Assembly (NCBI GenBank): GCA_038363925.1
Contig: JAQQWL010000006.1
Location: 5,188,501-5,252,500, forward strand
DNA from: Apiospora phragmitis
Lineage: Eukaryota > Ascomycota > Sordariomycetes > Amphisphaeriales > Apiosporaceae
Length of the DNA: 64,000 nucleotides
Reading direction: 5' to 3'
Shown here: positions 12,083 through 24,595 of the stretch, one piece after another
How positions within the stretch are numbered: position 1 is the stretch's first letter
Layout of the letters: each line of letters starts with the position of its first letter
Position numbers and translations under genes: made by a program
The notes under the pieces: generated by a model
The model's database searches: none
What the model saw: only the letters and a program-made list of their open reading frames with translations
Told to the model about the DNA's origin: nothing

Positions 12083-14115
12083 TCAGAGTCCAAAAGTACG
12101 GGGAGTACAAACAACAAACACGCTCGCAGAGCCATCCTCCAGTAGCACGACGTCGTCGAGACAATCCACTGTCTCGTAGCTGCTGAAATTGAAATCACCC
12201 CTCGGGTACCACTCTCCATCCTGCCGTGGGTGGGCGGGCACCAATCCAGCAATCGTGAATCCAAACGTGAGCTCTCTATCCTGCCGTAGGTAGGTGTGCA
12301 CCAATCCAGCACATCCAATCGTGAGCTCGCCGCCCGTCACGGCACCGTAAGGGTCCGGGCCGTGTGTTTCAGTCCAGGCGTCAATGATTCTGATTGCGCT
12401 TTCCCCCAATAGAAAATCCGTGTCTGCCACTTCGATTTCACCATCCATGGATGCCCAAGACCAGGTCGGTACCCGCCCGCCACTCTGGTCTTTTCGCTGG
12501 GTGTTCACCTGCCCGCTTCCAAAGAAGGCCATTGGTGGTAAGCAGGTTGCGCCAGAGGCCTGCTAAGTATTGATCGCCTGTGGCTTCTTGCTTGCGTGCG
12601 GCGACCCCAGCCAAGGCAGGCAACTTGTCGGAGTCATACGTCAGGTTGGTTTTGGAATAGCGCTCCGTGATTGTTTTCCATCCCTGGTCTTTGTCTAATA
12701 GCGCATCCTTTACCAGGAGATCCCCCGAGAGATGTTTGTCCAAGAGTCCATGTGGGTATGTCTGAGTAGCGACGGTGGATCTGCATTCCCAGAAGATGCC
12801 TCGGTCCCCAAAATGGACTGTACGCGGTGCCAGCAGCTTCTCCTGAAATGCCCAGCCTCTGGTAGCAAGGTGAGCTCCATAACACATTGCTTCCACGGTA
12901 TCTGGGGCACAAAAGTCCTGCAGTTGGGAGGCCTTGTCTTGGGTCTGAACTTGCACCCGGAACCCACAGCTGTATAAATTCTTCGGATAGGGGAAGCTGT
13001 CGTAGACGCTGGCGGAGGATGAGACGGCCAGGTTGATGTGGCTGCCTCCGTAGGTGGATGACATGCGACCTGCTTCGTTAAACCAGACCGGGGTATCTTC
13101 CTGGCCCTCCAACCTCTGGATGATGCAGAGTGCATCAATCCAGATGTACTCCAGCCCCAGCCTCCTGATATAGTCGATAGCAACCCTCATGGTTTCAGGT
13201 AGGCTCTCGAGTGGTATATCGTTAACAAAGGCTTCGTAGTTCTTCGACGTGAGTTTCGCAAATGGCCGAGAGCCCCAGCAATAGCTCAAAGTGGCATGTC
13301 GAGGCTTTTCATGTAGATCTGATGACATGCCCAACTTGACGCTGTTATCTCGAATCGACAATAGTCGCGTTGGTAGCTCGTGCGTTGCCATGCCACGGCA
13401 TAGGTCATGGTATTGTTCACCAGAACATTAGAACAACCACATCTTTATTATATCGATGTCGTTGTTGAGCTCAGGCTGTGGCTTTTCTGTCGTCGTCAGG
13501 TCAGAGGAGGTACGGTTGAATCTGCTGGATTTGGTGAATACCGTATAGCTTACCCGGCTTAACTTTGCTGATCTCAGTATACGCCACAATATCTCTCCTA
13601 ACCGGATCGAATTCGTCAAGCGCAGCATCGTTTGTTAAGCTCGGGTACAAGAGTTGAGAGTCGCCATTATTGGGGTTACTGATCACCAGAGAATACGTCT
13701 CCGTCTTGCCCAAAATTCGAAGCCTCATTTCGATCTTGCGGAGAGTATCGAGGAAGCCTTAGAAGTTAATGATTCGCAACCATACTAACCCACAGAAGCG
13801 GCATCCTGCCCTGGTAGCTGCCTCGAGCTCAACTGAATGCCAACGACGGAGAGTAGTATCCTGATCATGCCGACCAAATGTGGTCGGCCAGTTATCCAAT
13901 GTACCTCGGCATGGTGCGCAGAACCCCTGGGCCACATCCACTTCGAAGTTTTGGACTTCTCTTCCAATCATGTTATGGTCAAGTATATCGGAATCGACGG
14001 TTTCGAGGGCTACTTGGGTTCCAAACAAACCATTCCTAATACCGCAACATTGTTCATACCAGACTTCGAGCTCTTGAGGGCTGAGGCCATGAGAAATTGT
14101 TGGTTGGGTATTCAT
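12083..14115 (-). pseudogene. HET-domain (heterokaryon incompatibility) protein, broken
   Basis: Three exons can be rebuilt on the minus strand: 14115-13790, 13723 to about 13547, and about 13479-12083. The introns are about 66-67 bases. The N-terminus has the usual Cys-rich CAPC...GCRFCG segment. The HET core is clear: LPTRLLSI, ATLSYCWGS, SLPETMRVAIDYIRRLG, YIWIDALCIIQ, RGWAFQEKLLAPRTVHFG, then WSWASMDGEI. There are two lesions. A TAA at 13430-13428 lies just upstream of LPTRLL and is best explained by CAA to TAA. One extra base in a CGGGCGGG run (12473-12481) shifts the C-terminal ~130 residues. The stop is a RIP-type CpA to TpA change and the gene lies 4 kb from the RIP block. Proteins of this family trigger cell death on non-self fusion; this copy as read cannot be full length. 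Confidence 0.82.
12211..12330 (-). repeat. Tandem 60-bp duplication in the HET gene C-terminus
   Basis: Two adjacent 60-base copies (12211-12270 and 12271-12330) with substitutions encode two ~20-residue units sharing the IAGLVPAHPRQD / CAGLVHTYLRQD pattern. The length is a multiple of three, so the frame is kept. Confidence 0.75.
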
Positions 14116-15132
14116 CGTGAAGCATTCTTCGCATTCCAATACCTTGAAGGATAGAATAATAGCGATGATGCAGCCAGTGGGGTTGACCAGTTTATTCGCA
14201 TAACCCAGAGGTCCTATCTTATATAAAAGCAAGGAGTGATCGCATCTATCAATGTTACCTGATTACCCCGAAGGTGCCCAACGCGTGCGCATACCAGTCG
14301 CGTTGAAGCCTGCACCCCCTATTGCTCTCTTGGCGTTTTCTTTATTCTCCCTTAGGCTACGTTTCTTTGCGCCAGCCTGCTGAAGCTAATTTTGGACTTC
14401 AGCCGGATTTCTCAGCCGAATTTCGCAAGCAGCTTATGGCATTATCTTTTACCTTGGAATCGATGCCAAGAAAGCAGACATAAAGGACACACAACGACCG
14501 ATGAATCCATCTGGTCAATTCGTCCTCGGCTGCGTATCCCGTTTTCTCCAACTGACAGTGCTGTCTCTGCTGACAACGCCACTGGATCCAGAAGGCGATC
14601 GGCGGCAACATGACGCAGGCAGTCCGCGTGCGGGAGGGGTGTTACCCCCACGACCGACGTGACTACTTATGTGGCATATCCCCTCTGACTATCAAGGGAG
14701 TTCGGCATATGTAAAGGGACAACAGGGAATGCGGGCGACCAATTAATCTCCACGGACAGCAAATCCATGCGAGCTTATCAAGCTGCAGAGCGCTCATCGT
14801 ATCTGCCGCCTGCCACGTCAGTCCAGTAGGAGCATCCGCTCCGCCAATCGAATTGGTGAGTGAAATTAATTGCCCAACCTGAGATTCTGCTGCGCCCTCT
14901 CTGTTTGATGACTCCGAATTTGCAGAGACTCAATTTGTGTCGTACTGTGCTATGCTCTTGCAGAAAAAACGACCAGCACCATGAGATGAACATCGGCCAC
15001 TCACCAGTAGCGGAGATCCGACATGGCTTTGATATAATCTAAAGAGCTTTACTTGCAGATTCGGACAGGGAGAGCTAGAGTTCACGTCTCCTTACTTGTA
15101 AATTTAGTTATTCTCCACCACTACTTAGCTGC
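14116..15132. other. Intergenic region, no gene supported
   Basis: Promoter side of the HET gene and 3' flank of the alpha/beta hydrolase. No coding frame with recognisable features. An AACTTCC/CTTTGATATAAT-type AT stretch near 15026-15040 lies beyond the hydrolase stop. Confidence 0.45.
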
Positions 15133-16108
15133 TCAGTCGGACTCCTCGGCAATCTGGGCGATCAAGCCGGCGCATTTCTTTGGCCTGCCTAGGAACGGGC
15201 TGTGGCCAGCATGTATTCTCTCCGTCCCGAACCCGGGCACGGCCTCGACCAGCTTTTCCTGTAGGCAAACGGGTAGAGCCTGGTCCATCTCGCAGATGAC
15301 GTAAGTCTTGGGGATGGTGATATCCGCGACGACGAAGTCCACGGGCGTCTCCATGGCGTCCTGCGAGTGCGGCACGAGCTTCTCCAACCATTCGTCGCGC
15401 TCGGGCTCAGGGAGATCATTGAAGAGAGCCCCTTTCGCCTTTTCGTTGACGCTAATGAGCTGATTCTGTCACGGATAGTCCTTGTTAGCCCCGGTGGGTG
15501 CCTCTGTTGCTTCAAAAACAAAACTGTCACACCTTAGTGTTTGGGACAGCGGCGCTGTGCCATGGAGCCCATTCGCCGCCGAAGGCCTGCAGCAGAGACA
15601 TGCCGCGCTGCGGAATGGCAAAGCCGGCCAGATAGACGATGCGTCGGAAACCCCCTTTCTTGCCAGCCGCAGCTCGGTCTTGGACGCCGTTGCCCTCGGT
15701 AGCAGCACACGCTGGTATGCCGCCGTAGGAGTGACCCAAGGTGATAATCTCTTTGCCTCGGCGGAAGAGCGGTTCGACGAGACTGAGTATCATCTCTCTG
15801 TCCGCTTCCCAGGTAACGCCGTGCTTGTCCGCCCCGACTTCAAGTAATACTCGTTAGAACAAGAGACCTCTAGATAATTAGACATTGTAAGTTGGTAATT
15901 GCTTACCGGTCTTCAGCTCCGGGCATAGAAATTTGTAGCCAAGCGCGTTGAGTTCCTGCTTCAGCGAGTCATACATGCATAGCAAATGCCACGCGCCGTG
16001 CACCATTAGTATGATGGGCTTGGAAGATCTTATATGAAGGAACCGTAGAGCTGAACGGTAAAAATGAGTATTTGTGGCTGTTAAGCAAAGGAATGAGGGT
16101 ACGCGCAT
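15133..16108 (-). CDS. Alpha/beta hydrolase (plant esterase-like / AB_hydrolase_6 type), ~279 aa
   Basis: Three exons on the minus strand: 16108-15907, 15837-15533 and 15465-15133. The introns are 69 and 67 bases, and total coding length is a multiple of three. Landmarks are the oxyanion-hole motif ILMVHGAWH, VGADKHGVTWEADREM, the nucleophile elbow GHSYGG (catalytic Ser), FNDLPEPERDEW, the acid region TYVICEMDQALP and the catalytic His in IHAGHSPFL. This is the family of small fungal and bacterial esterases related to salicylate methyl-esterases and EstC. The gene is intact. The start is uncertain: the conserved part begins at SSKPIIL about 28 residues in, and that upstream stretch is not obviously a signal peptide. 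Substrate unknown. Confidence 0.8.
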
Positions 16109-17432
16109 CGTGGCCGCTTCAGTTCACGGTTTTAGCTCGGATATCAGAACCATGGTGGTTTCAGAGCTGGCTCAGCTGATTCATCGCCATATATATATGT
16201 GTGTGTGTTTTCTCCAACGGCCGAGAGCCAAGACACGGGGCCAGACCAGAGATATCTCTCATGTCAATTTCGAGGGGTACTGGTTAGGACGACGGAGTGG
16301 TTGTCAATGGAATACGCACCACGTCCCTCTAGTATGCATCCCTGCGCAGCAGAACCATCGTGCAAGGGGTTAGATCTCCCACCCTTGCTTGCCAGATGGG
16401 CATGCGCAGTCCGAGGACAGCTGACCATGTAAGGCTGGAAAAGCGCCCAATCACACGAATGACCTCACCAGTTTGATTAACTATGGAATGCAATAGCACC
16501 GATTTCAGATCCCCACCGATTTCCTATGCGCCTGTGCTACTCCTGAGCAGGGGCTTGTAATACACAGGAACGCCATCCCTGCAAGATGCGGAGAACTAAC
16601 CGATCGAAAGAGGCGTTATCTAAATAAAAGTCGGGTTCGGTTGTCTGGTGAGTTGGTTCCATGTGGTTGAATGGTAACGGGGACGCGAAGACTCATCGAG
16701 TTCCTCCAAGCTCGTCTGGCGCTCGATGCTAATCTTGAAGAACGTTGCATCAGCCGGACAATGCACTATACAGCAGCAGCGCTCATCTTCGACTTGCGAT
16801 AAATCATGGATAGGTAAGCTAAGCGGACCCGTACGCACGTAGGCGCAGGCAAGGGGTGGAGGGAGCTGGATTTGCTTGCTCGCATTCCCCTCTTCCGATG
16901 TGGTGGCGATACTGTGGAGGTCATGTAGACGACTCCTTTATCCAAGTTGTCTTCGGGGCCGAGATAGCGAAAGACTAGAGGCTCAGTCCACCATATGCTG
17001 CTCTAGGCCTCGGCGTTCGCGTCCATATTCCTTGCCTCCATTGCGTGCCTGAGATGCGACGGAATAAGCAAGTAGGTCAGTTTTAGGATTCTCCAACTAT
17101 CTTAAAGAAATTGTCTCACGGGACGCATTGTATACCAATCGCCAGCTTTGAGTTATGAAAACACGGCTCGTGTGACTAACTTCAGCTAAACATACAGGAA
17201 GTGGTATCATGGAAACCATGAGAATAGGCATATTGGAAGCATGAACCAGTCCTCTATGCAAATAACTTAATAAACTCAGCAACATTTTTATTTATACTTT
17301 TACTTTTATATGAAACAAGAAACAAGAAACGCCATGCATCGTATCCAAGGCCAGAGCACTTTCGATGTCTCTCTAACCCCCTTTACCTATAGAAGGCGGG
17401 ACATGCCTTAGCGTCCACTTAACTTTACCAGT
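16109..17432. other. Intergenic region, no gene supported
   Basis: No supported coding frame. Contains a short (AT)/(GT) alternating tract at about 16188-16210. AT content rises toward 17,290-17,330. Confidence 0.45.
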
Positions 17433-18238
17433 CTAGCTCTTCTTCACACTCATCAGCCCAGCTTCCAAACTGCTTCGTTTCAACCAAGATATCCTGAGTG
17501 AAGAGAGCATGGGCAGTGGGGAATACTCTGGTTCCCGGGGCGCTTCCGGCGCAGGCTCTGGGCCGCACTCCGGATCACACTCCGGCTCACACTCCGGCTC
17601 GCACTGCGGAGCAGGGACCTCCAGCTTGGGCTTGGTCTCCTGCGGACACTTAACCCCGACCGCCGCAGAATAGAGCAGCTTACCTTGGTCGTTGGTACGC
17701 TTGTACTCGACCTTCTTCGGCGGGCATGGCTTCTTTTCCTCTTTCTTGTTCTTGACAGCCTGGTTCTCGACCTCGAGTAGCTGTTTCCTGACCGCATTCT
17801 GCCGCTGCTTCTTCTTCCCAACCTCGCGGTTCTTTGCCTGCTGCAACTTGAACGCCTCGTTGTAGACCGCACCCAGCCTATCATCGCAGGCGTGCACATA
17901 AGCCTTCAGGTGCCTGGCCGCCAGCCGGAACAGGGTCTCCGGGTCGTGCCGCAGGGGCCCGCCGATGGCCCGGTACTTGACGTGAACGAGGTAGCGCAAG
18001 GACCTCTCGACGCGGTCGCCGTTTAGGAGGCAGTACGGGTTCGCGCCGGCGCGCGGGAACTCGGTGTGGCCGCAGTCGAAGCGGAACTCTTTGACCAGCT
18101 GGCACTTGCAGCGGCTCCACTAGGGTGATGAAGCATTGGGGCGGGGGAAGGCTTACCTTGTTGTTTGGTGGTATCGTGGTTGGCGGAGTTGCCCGAGGGC
18201 TTGGTGTTGTTGACCTGACAGCTCATGACGGATGTCAT
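17433..18238 (-). CDS. Basic coiled-coil protein with Cys-Glu-Pro-Glu repeats, unknown function
   Basis: Start ATG is at 18238 (MTSVMSCQVNN) and stop at 17433. A 68-base intron at 18156-18089 (GTAAGC...CAAAG) joins the short first exon to FRFDCGHTEFPR in phase; this choice is the only one I found that keeps the frame. The body has FRFDCGHTEFPRAGANPYC, then a long Lys/Gln/Glu-rich helix predicted to be coiled-coil (AKNREVGKKKQRQNAVRKQL). Near the C-terminus lies a tetrapeptide repeat CEPECEPECDPECGPEP. No signal peptide or membrane segment. It is the last gene before the AT-rich block and shows no RIP decay. I do not recognise the family; a Cys-rich N-terminal metal site is possible but unproven. 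Confidence 0.6.
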
Positions 18239-18429
18239 AATATCGTTATTAGCTCAAATTGGAGGAAAGCTGAAAACTCACACTGGTGGTAAGATAGAAT
18301 AGTTCCGTTGAGAGCTATCTGGGCCGGGAAAGGTGATCTTGGGTTTTTTTGCTTTTAGATAATGATGCTTGGTTTGTTATTTCGGTAAGTCAACGCCCTT
18401 AACGGCGTAACACCTGATCGGCGTAACAG

Positions 18430-19349
18430 CTATTTTTAGTTAGCTTTTAACTAATACTATATATTAAACCGCGTATATATAAGTTAGTTATAAGCGTATT
18501 TTTTTTAATATTAATTATAATAATAAATGAGTTATAGTTATAATATATAATTTAAAACGTTATTAACGATTAATCTTTAAAATAAATTATTATAAGTTAT
18601 AATATTAATTACACGACTTTATACGTTTAAATTTAAAGCCGGTAAATTATAAGAAAAGAATCTCGAATTACGTTATAAGTAATTATTTAAATTATTTTAA
18701 AGATTTTATTATTATATATATTATTTTAAATGTTTATATAATATATATTAAAGAAAAATTAAATATAAAAATTTATTACTTATTATTCTTTTTTAAAATT
18801 AGCTTTTTTATATATAATAAATTTTCGAAAGATTAACGTTATATTAAAAGAAAATATCTAAGTATTTCTTAAATATATTAATTACTATATAATTCGCTTT
18901 AGCTTTTTAAACTATTTTTAAAACGTTAATAGAATTAATATAAACGGTATTAAGCTTATTAAAAAAGTAAGATTTTTATAAAAATCTCTTTTAATTAAAA
19001 ATAAGCTTTATTAATAAAATTCGTTAGCGCCGACGATAAGATTTTCTCTTTTTTTTATTATTTAAAACTTAAATAATAAATTAATAAACTATATAAATAA
19101 CTAAACTTTTATAACTTTATTTAAAAAATAAACGAGCTATAAACTAGTTTTAATATAACTTAAAAATATTTTTATAATATACGTTACTTTATAATTAACT
19201 CCTTAATAAAATTAAAGGTATAAATTAATTATTAATTTTAAATAGTAATTATTCTTTTAAATTTAAATAATTATATAATCGATTTTAATTATAAATATAA
19301 TAAATATTTTAAAACTCGATTCTTTAATTTTAATTTAACTTCTCTTTTA
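18430..19349. other. AT-rich unassigned sequence, left part of the nest
   Basis: Heavily AT, no terminal repeats, LTR or readable motif that I could identify. Probably an older, more mutated transposon. Confidence 0.4.
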
Positions 19350-21207
19350 ACGTACTTTATAAGCGAAATAGCTATATAAACGAATTAACCACTTTTTAAA
19401 ACTTAATATAATAAAATATAAATTAATATTAATATAATAAATATAATTTATTAAAATTAATCGGAATTTATATTTTTAGATACCTTTATATTACTTTAAT
19501 AGGTACGCGTATTATGCCCGGGCTCTCCGTAGATTCTATAGCGTTATAAGCGCGTCTTTAACGTCTTTGTACGACTTCTCCTCCTCCGCGATTTATTTTA
19601 TAACTATTTATTAACGTTTTTTTAAAATTATAAGTTTTTTTTTTTAACTTTTATACGAAATAAGTTTCTATTTTATAGCCGTTTCTTTTTCGTACGGCGG
19701 CGCCGGCTAAGTATTTTACTCGCTTTTTATAATGCGCTTACTTCACTTTTTAAAAAAGCGAGCCGGTATATAACTTACGTTATATTTTTTATAATTTAAT
19801 AAAGTTTAATTAAAATTAATATTAAAGAGTTACTTTAATATTATACGATTTAAATTCGTATATATTCGGTTTGAAATTAAGTTTTAATTAAATTATTTAA
19901 GGGTTTTAATTTTTAAGGTATAAATAAGCCGAAAAGAGGTCGCCGGAGGCGTCGGTATATATAGCTTTATATCTAATTATAAAATAATAGATTCCGGATT
20001 ATACGGTATAAGTTTTATACCTCGGAAACCTCCCTAGATATATAAAACGGTAAAAATCGCCTGGAACGTTTTTAAAAACGTTAGTAAGAAGTCCTCCTTT
20101 AAGATATAAGTAATATACGCCCGTATAAAACCTTCGATTTTTTTTCGTATAACTTTTTTAATATATAAAAGCAGCCGATATTAAGAGGTTAAATTTATAT
20201 AATAAAAAAAAATATATAAATTATAATAATCGAGTTTTTTTTTTATAATAAAGCTTAAAGGTTATCGAATAATAACTTTTATAGCCGTTAAGGATTAATA
20301 GGCAATAAAAATTTTTCGTATAAGACCTCGTATACTTATTAAAGTATGGAATTTAGTCCTCGTTTTTTTCGTTCGTAATTTAGCCGTTTTTAATAACTGC
20401 GATTACTTAATCCTTTAATAATAAGCTGTTTTTATATTAAAAAAAGGTGTATTTATTTAATAAATATAATATATATAAAAATAATGTAACCGTACGATTC
20501 GACGCCTTAAATAATTATAACTTATTCCCGGTTTTTTATTAAATAGTTTTAAGCTTCTCGTATTAATTAAAGGTTATAATAATTATTTTAAACGAGATTT
20601 AATTTATAAAAAGCCGGTCTCGTTAAAGTTATAAATACCCTCTTTTTAAATCTTATATTTATAAATTATATTCCGTACGAGGTAAACTACGCGCGATACG
20701 CGTTAATATTTTTATAAAAGACTTTTTAATAATCGATTCTTCGATTAAAACGCGTTCGGAGGTCTAGTTACCGTCGTACGAAGTTCGAAACTTAATTAAT
20801 ACCGACGCGTCTCGCGTCGCGTTAACGGAATAATCGATTCGCTATATTTTTAATATTACTTATCCGGGGAGGAAATAACCGCGAATTTAGGTCGATTATA
20901 TATCGTACGATTACATCTTTTTTAAAATCCGTTAATTTTCGAGAATTGGCGGGTATTTCGTATTTCGTAAAAATATTAAGCTGTTGGTTACGAAGGGTTA
21001 TATAAGGGAATTTATACGTTTAAGCTATACGTTAAAAACTTAATTTCGAGTCGTTTTTAAATACTTAAAGCGTTAAAACTATTTACCCTTCTTCTTAAGT
21101 ATTAATTATAATAAGTGGTAAAGGAATTAAATTATAAAAGTTATTCGTACGAATTTTAATAAAAGTAGTTAATTCGTTTATATAGTTATTTCTCTTATAG
21201 GGTACGT
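19350..21207 (-). mobile_element. Fot1/pogo-type DNA transposon, copy B1 (RIP-mutated, 1858 bp)
   Basis: Inverted terminal repeats start ACGTACTTTATAAG at 19350 and end CTTATAGGGTACGT at 21207. A TA dinucleotide flanks each side, the target duplication of Tc1/mariner/pogo elements. Read on the minus strand, the interior is clearly homologous to copies A1/A2 (for example the complement of the GCCCGGGCATAATACGCG block lies at 19509-19526). The transposase frame is full of stops. Confidence 0.85.
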
Positions 21208-22715
21208 TATATATTATATGCTTTTAATTAATATAAATTTTAAATCGAGTTAATTTATACCCTTCGCTTTTTTCGTGGTTTTATAAGCTTTAAATTCTCC
21301 TCTTTAAAGACGAGATTTATAATTCCGTATTAATTAATAAATAATTCTTCTCGTGATAATTTTTTTAAATCTTTTTAAATATTTAATACTATATAATAAA
21401 GTCGCTTTAATTTAATTAATAAAGTCTTTTAATATTAATTATAATATATTATTCTTTTAATATTAATTATAATATATTATTATTTAAAAGAGTTTAAATA
21501 TGTGTAAAGGCTTTATTTTATTTAATTAAAGGTTATATTATTCTTTCGAGTATTTTTAATTATTATTTTCGAGTAAAAAAAGGCTAGTAAATAGCTTAAT
21601 ATTATATATAAATTAAAGACTATTACTACGTTAATTACCTTTAATATTTTAAGCTAATAAAGCTTTTTTATAAGCTTTAATATACTATATAAAGAAGTTT
21701 TATTTATTAATAAAGGTTAAATTTGTTAATGAGGTTAAAAAACCGATCTCTTTTTAATAATAAGCTTTTATAAAAATAAAGACCTTAACATTAAAAGGTT
21801 AAAAAACATGTAGTAAATAAAGGGGTAAAAATAATAAATAAATATTATTTTGATAATAAAGGGATATAAAATCGTTAGTTATATAACTATTATACTTATT
21901 TAAAATAAATAAACTAGCATCTTTTAAGGCGTTTAGAGTGGTTTTCGTTATAAAAACATCTTCGAACTATTTAATAGCGATTCTATTATTCGTTTAGCTT
22001 TTATTACTTATATTAAACTATTATTCTTTAAATTCATCGAGGTTTTAAAGAAATTATTACTCTTAAACTAATTTACTTTTATAAATTACTAAAGGAGAGA
22101 TAACTTTATTAAATATTAATAAATACTTTAATATAATTATTTAATACCTTTAACTAAGCTATTTTTATTAAATAAAACGTAATTTCGAATTATTTATTAT
22201 AAGGCTATTACTTCTTTAACTTTTTAAAATACCGTGCTCGTTTATATTATACTTATTTCTAAATTTAATAGATTAAATTTAAAATATATATAATTTAATT
22301 AAGAATTAACTACCTTAATTAATACCTTATTAATACGCTAAGAATTAATCTAACGTTGCCTCTTTATTTTTAAAGCTAGGTGGCGTCGAAAGAAGGCTTT
22401 TATTTAATTTTTACCAAGTGGTTAATAGCCTCTTTAAAGGGTTAAAACCCGTAGAGTTAGTTCCTTATTTACGTATATATCGATGCTATATTAAGGGCTT
22501 TTTAAGCTAAAATATAGTCTATTAAATGCTTTTCTTAAACTAAAGAAAGCTTGTAATAGGTAGATTTTAATTCCCGACGTGATTATTAGCCGTAAAGTTA
22601 ACTAATAAAGGTAGACCGTAAGATGCCTTAATAGAGGGTAGCCTTATAAATAGATGTATCGTTTATTATATCTTAAATAACGGAAGATAAGTCGTCTTCG
22701 ATATAAGAACGTATT
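21208..22715. other. AT-rich unassigned sequence between B1 and the 3.0-kb LTR element
   Basis: Contains a direct duplication of an AATATTAATTATAATATATT-type segment at about 21434-21482. No readable protein motif or LTR found. Confidence 0.4.
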
Positions 22716-22965
22716 TATAAGGGTCTAGACTAAGTGGTATATTCTAACGTCTATTTTTTCTAGTTATAAGAAGAATTCTTTAAAAAGAGAAAGATTTTTC
22801 CTAATTACCGTATAAATGTTACTTATTAATATATGTGCTTTTATTTTAATACGTATATACTCGGTATTTTTAATAGGTTTTATAAGAAGCTAGAAATATT
22901 AATTAGTAAGTCGTAAAGGGGCTACGGGCCCCCGAGTCTTATTAATAGGGGTTTATCTTATAATA
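22716..22965 (-). repeat. 3' LTR of the 3.0-kb retroelement
   Basis: 250 bases matching 25460-25710, with differences mainly C/T and G/A. The polypurine tract abuts it, and GTATT lies outside. Confidence 0.8.
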
Positions 22966-23489
22966 TTACTCCCCCCCTTTTTTAAGTTAACGCCGCCGTC
23001 GTTAGCGCTATTTTCTCGTTTTAACGTTTTAAAGTAATAGTTTTTTAAAATGCCGAAGCAGGTTACTATATTAATTAAGCGTACCCTTTTTATTTAATTT
23101 TATAAAAGGTTTATTAACTTCGTCCTTATTTACGTTTCCGCTCGTTTTATATTTTCTTTATATTATAATACTCTTCTTATTTATTAATTATAATAAATAA
23201 AGGTTATTAATTATTTTATAATTAGATTAGTAAAATGGTTTTAAAAGTTAATTATATACGATTAATATAAAAGGTTAATTTAGTTCCGTTTAATATATTA
23301 AATCGTACGGCGTACAATATTAATAATATTCTTTATTTTAAATTTCTAATTTTTTTAACTTAGTTTTTTTTTAATTATTTATAACTAAATCCTTTAACCG
23401 GAGCTATACCGAGTCCTTTATTTTATATTATAGTATTATGATACGATATTTATTAATATAAACTTTTTAATCTTATTAAACTTTAACTA

Positions 23490-24471
23490 ATATACTTTAT
23501 AAGCGAGCTGCGTATATAAACGAGCTGCGCACTTTTTATTATTAAGCTTTATAAGTTATAAATTAATTTAATTATAACGCTTAAAATTAATTAAATATAT
23601 TAATAATTATTATTTTTAGAGGTTTTTATATTATTTTAATAAGTACGCGTATTATACCCGGGCTCTTTATAAATTCTATAACGTTATAAGCGTGTCTTAA
23701 ACGTTTTCGTATAACTACTCCTCCGACGCGATTTATTTTATAACTATTTATTAACGTCCTTTTAAAACTGCAGGTCTTTTTTAACTTATATACGAAGTGA
23801 TCCTCTATCTTATAGCCGTTTTTTTTTCGTACGGCGGCGCCGGCTAAGTATGTTATTTACCTTTCGAAGTATCGCGTTCTCACTTTTTAAAAGAGTAACT
23901 CAGTATATAACCTACGTTATAACCTTTATAATTTAATTAAAGCTAATTAAAATAAATATTAAAAAGTTGTTTTAATATTATAGGATACGGTTTCGAACGT
24001 ATTCGGTTTAGGACTAAATTTTAATTAAATTATTTAAAGTTCTTAATTATTAAAGAATAAATAAGCGAGAAAACGTCCCTAAAAGTATTAAAGTACGTAG
24101 CTTTATATTTAATTATAAAATAATATATTCCGAATTATACGGAACGAATCCTACCCTTCGGAAGCTTTTTTATATATTTAAAACGGTAAAAATCGTTTAA
24201 AACGCTTTTAAAAACGTTAATAAGAAGTCCTCCTTAAAACTATAAGTAATATACGCCTGTATAAAACCTTTAATTTCTTTCTTATACGTTTTTTTTAATA
24301 TTTAAAAACAGCCGATATTAAAAGGTTAGAACTTATATAATAAATAAAAAGGTATATAAAATATAATAATCGAGTTCTTTTTATAATAAAGCTTAAAAGG
24401 TATCGAGTAATAGTTTTTATAGCCCTTTAAAACTAAGAAATAATAATAACCCTTCGTATAAAACCTAGTAT
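23490..24471 (-). mobile_element. Fot1/pogo-type transposon copy B2, 3'-truncated
   Basis: Starts at the TA/ATATACTTTATAAGCGAG terminal repeat and follows copy B1 closely through the CCCGGGCTC and GGCGGCGCCGGCTAAG blocks. Similarity ends at about 24,471, about 880 bases short of B1's other end. The transposase is broken by RIP. It lies inside the 3.0-kb LTR element. Confidence 0.75.
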
Positions 24472-24553
24472 ATTAAAAGCTTCCTTTTACCGGCCCGTTT
24501 TCGAACTTTTATTCCTTCTTTTATAATGCTTTATTCCTCGGTCGCTCGGCTTC

Positions 24554-24595
24554 GTAATTTATAGCTTTATAACCCTTTTCTCCGTAACGGTAATA
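24554..24595 (-). pseudogene. RIP-mutated gag zinc knuckle
   Basis: On the minus strand this 14-codon stretch has the spacing CX2CX4HX4C of a retroelement nucleocapsid knuckle. Every one of the four metal ligands now reads Tyr (TAT/TAC). Cys (TGT/TGC) to Tyr and His (CAT) to Tyr are each a single G-to-A or C-to-T step, as RIP makes. The spacer residues GEKG are retained. Confidence 0.7.
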
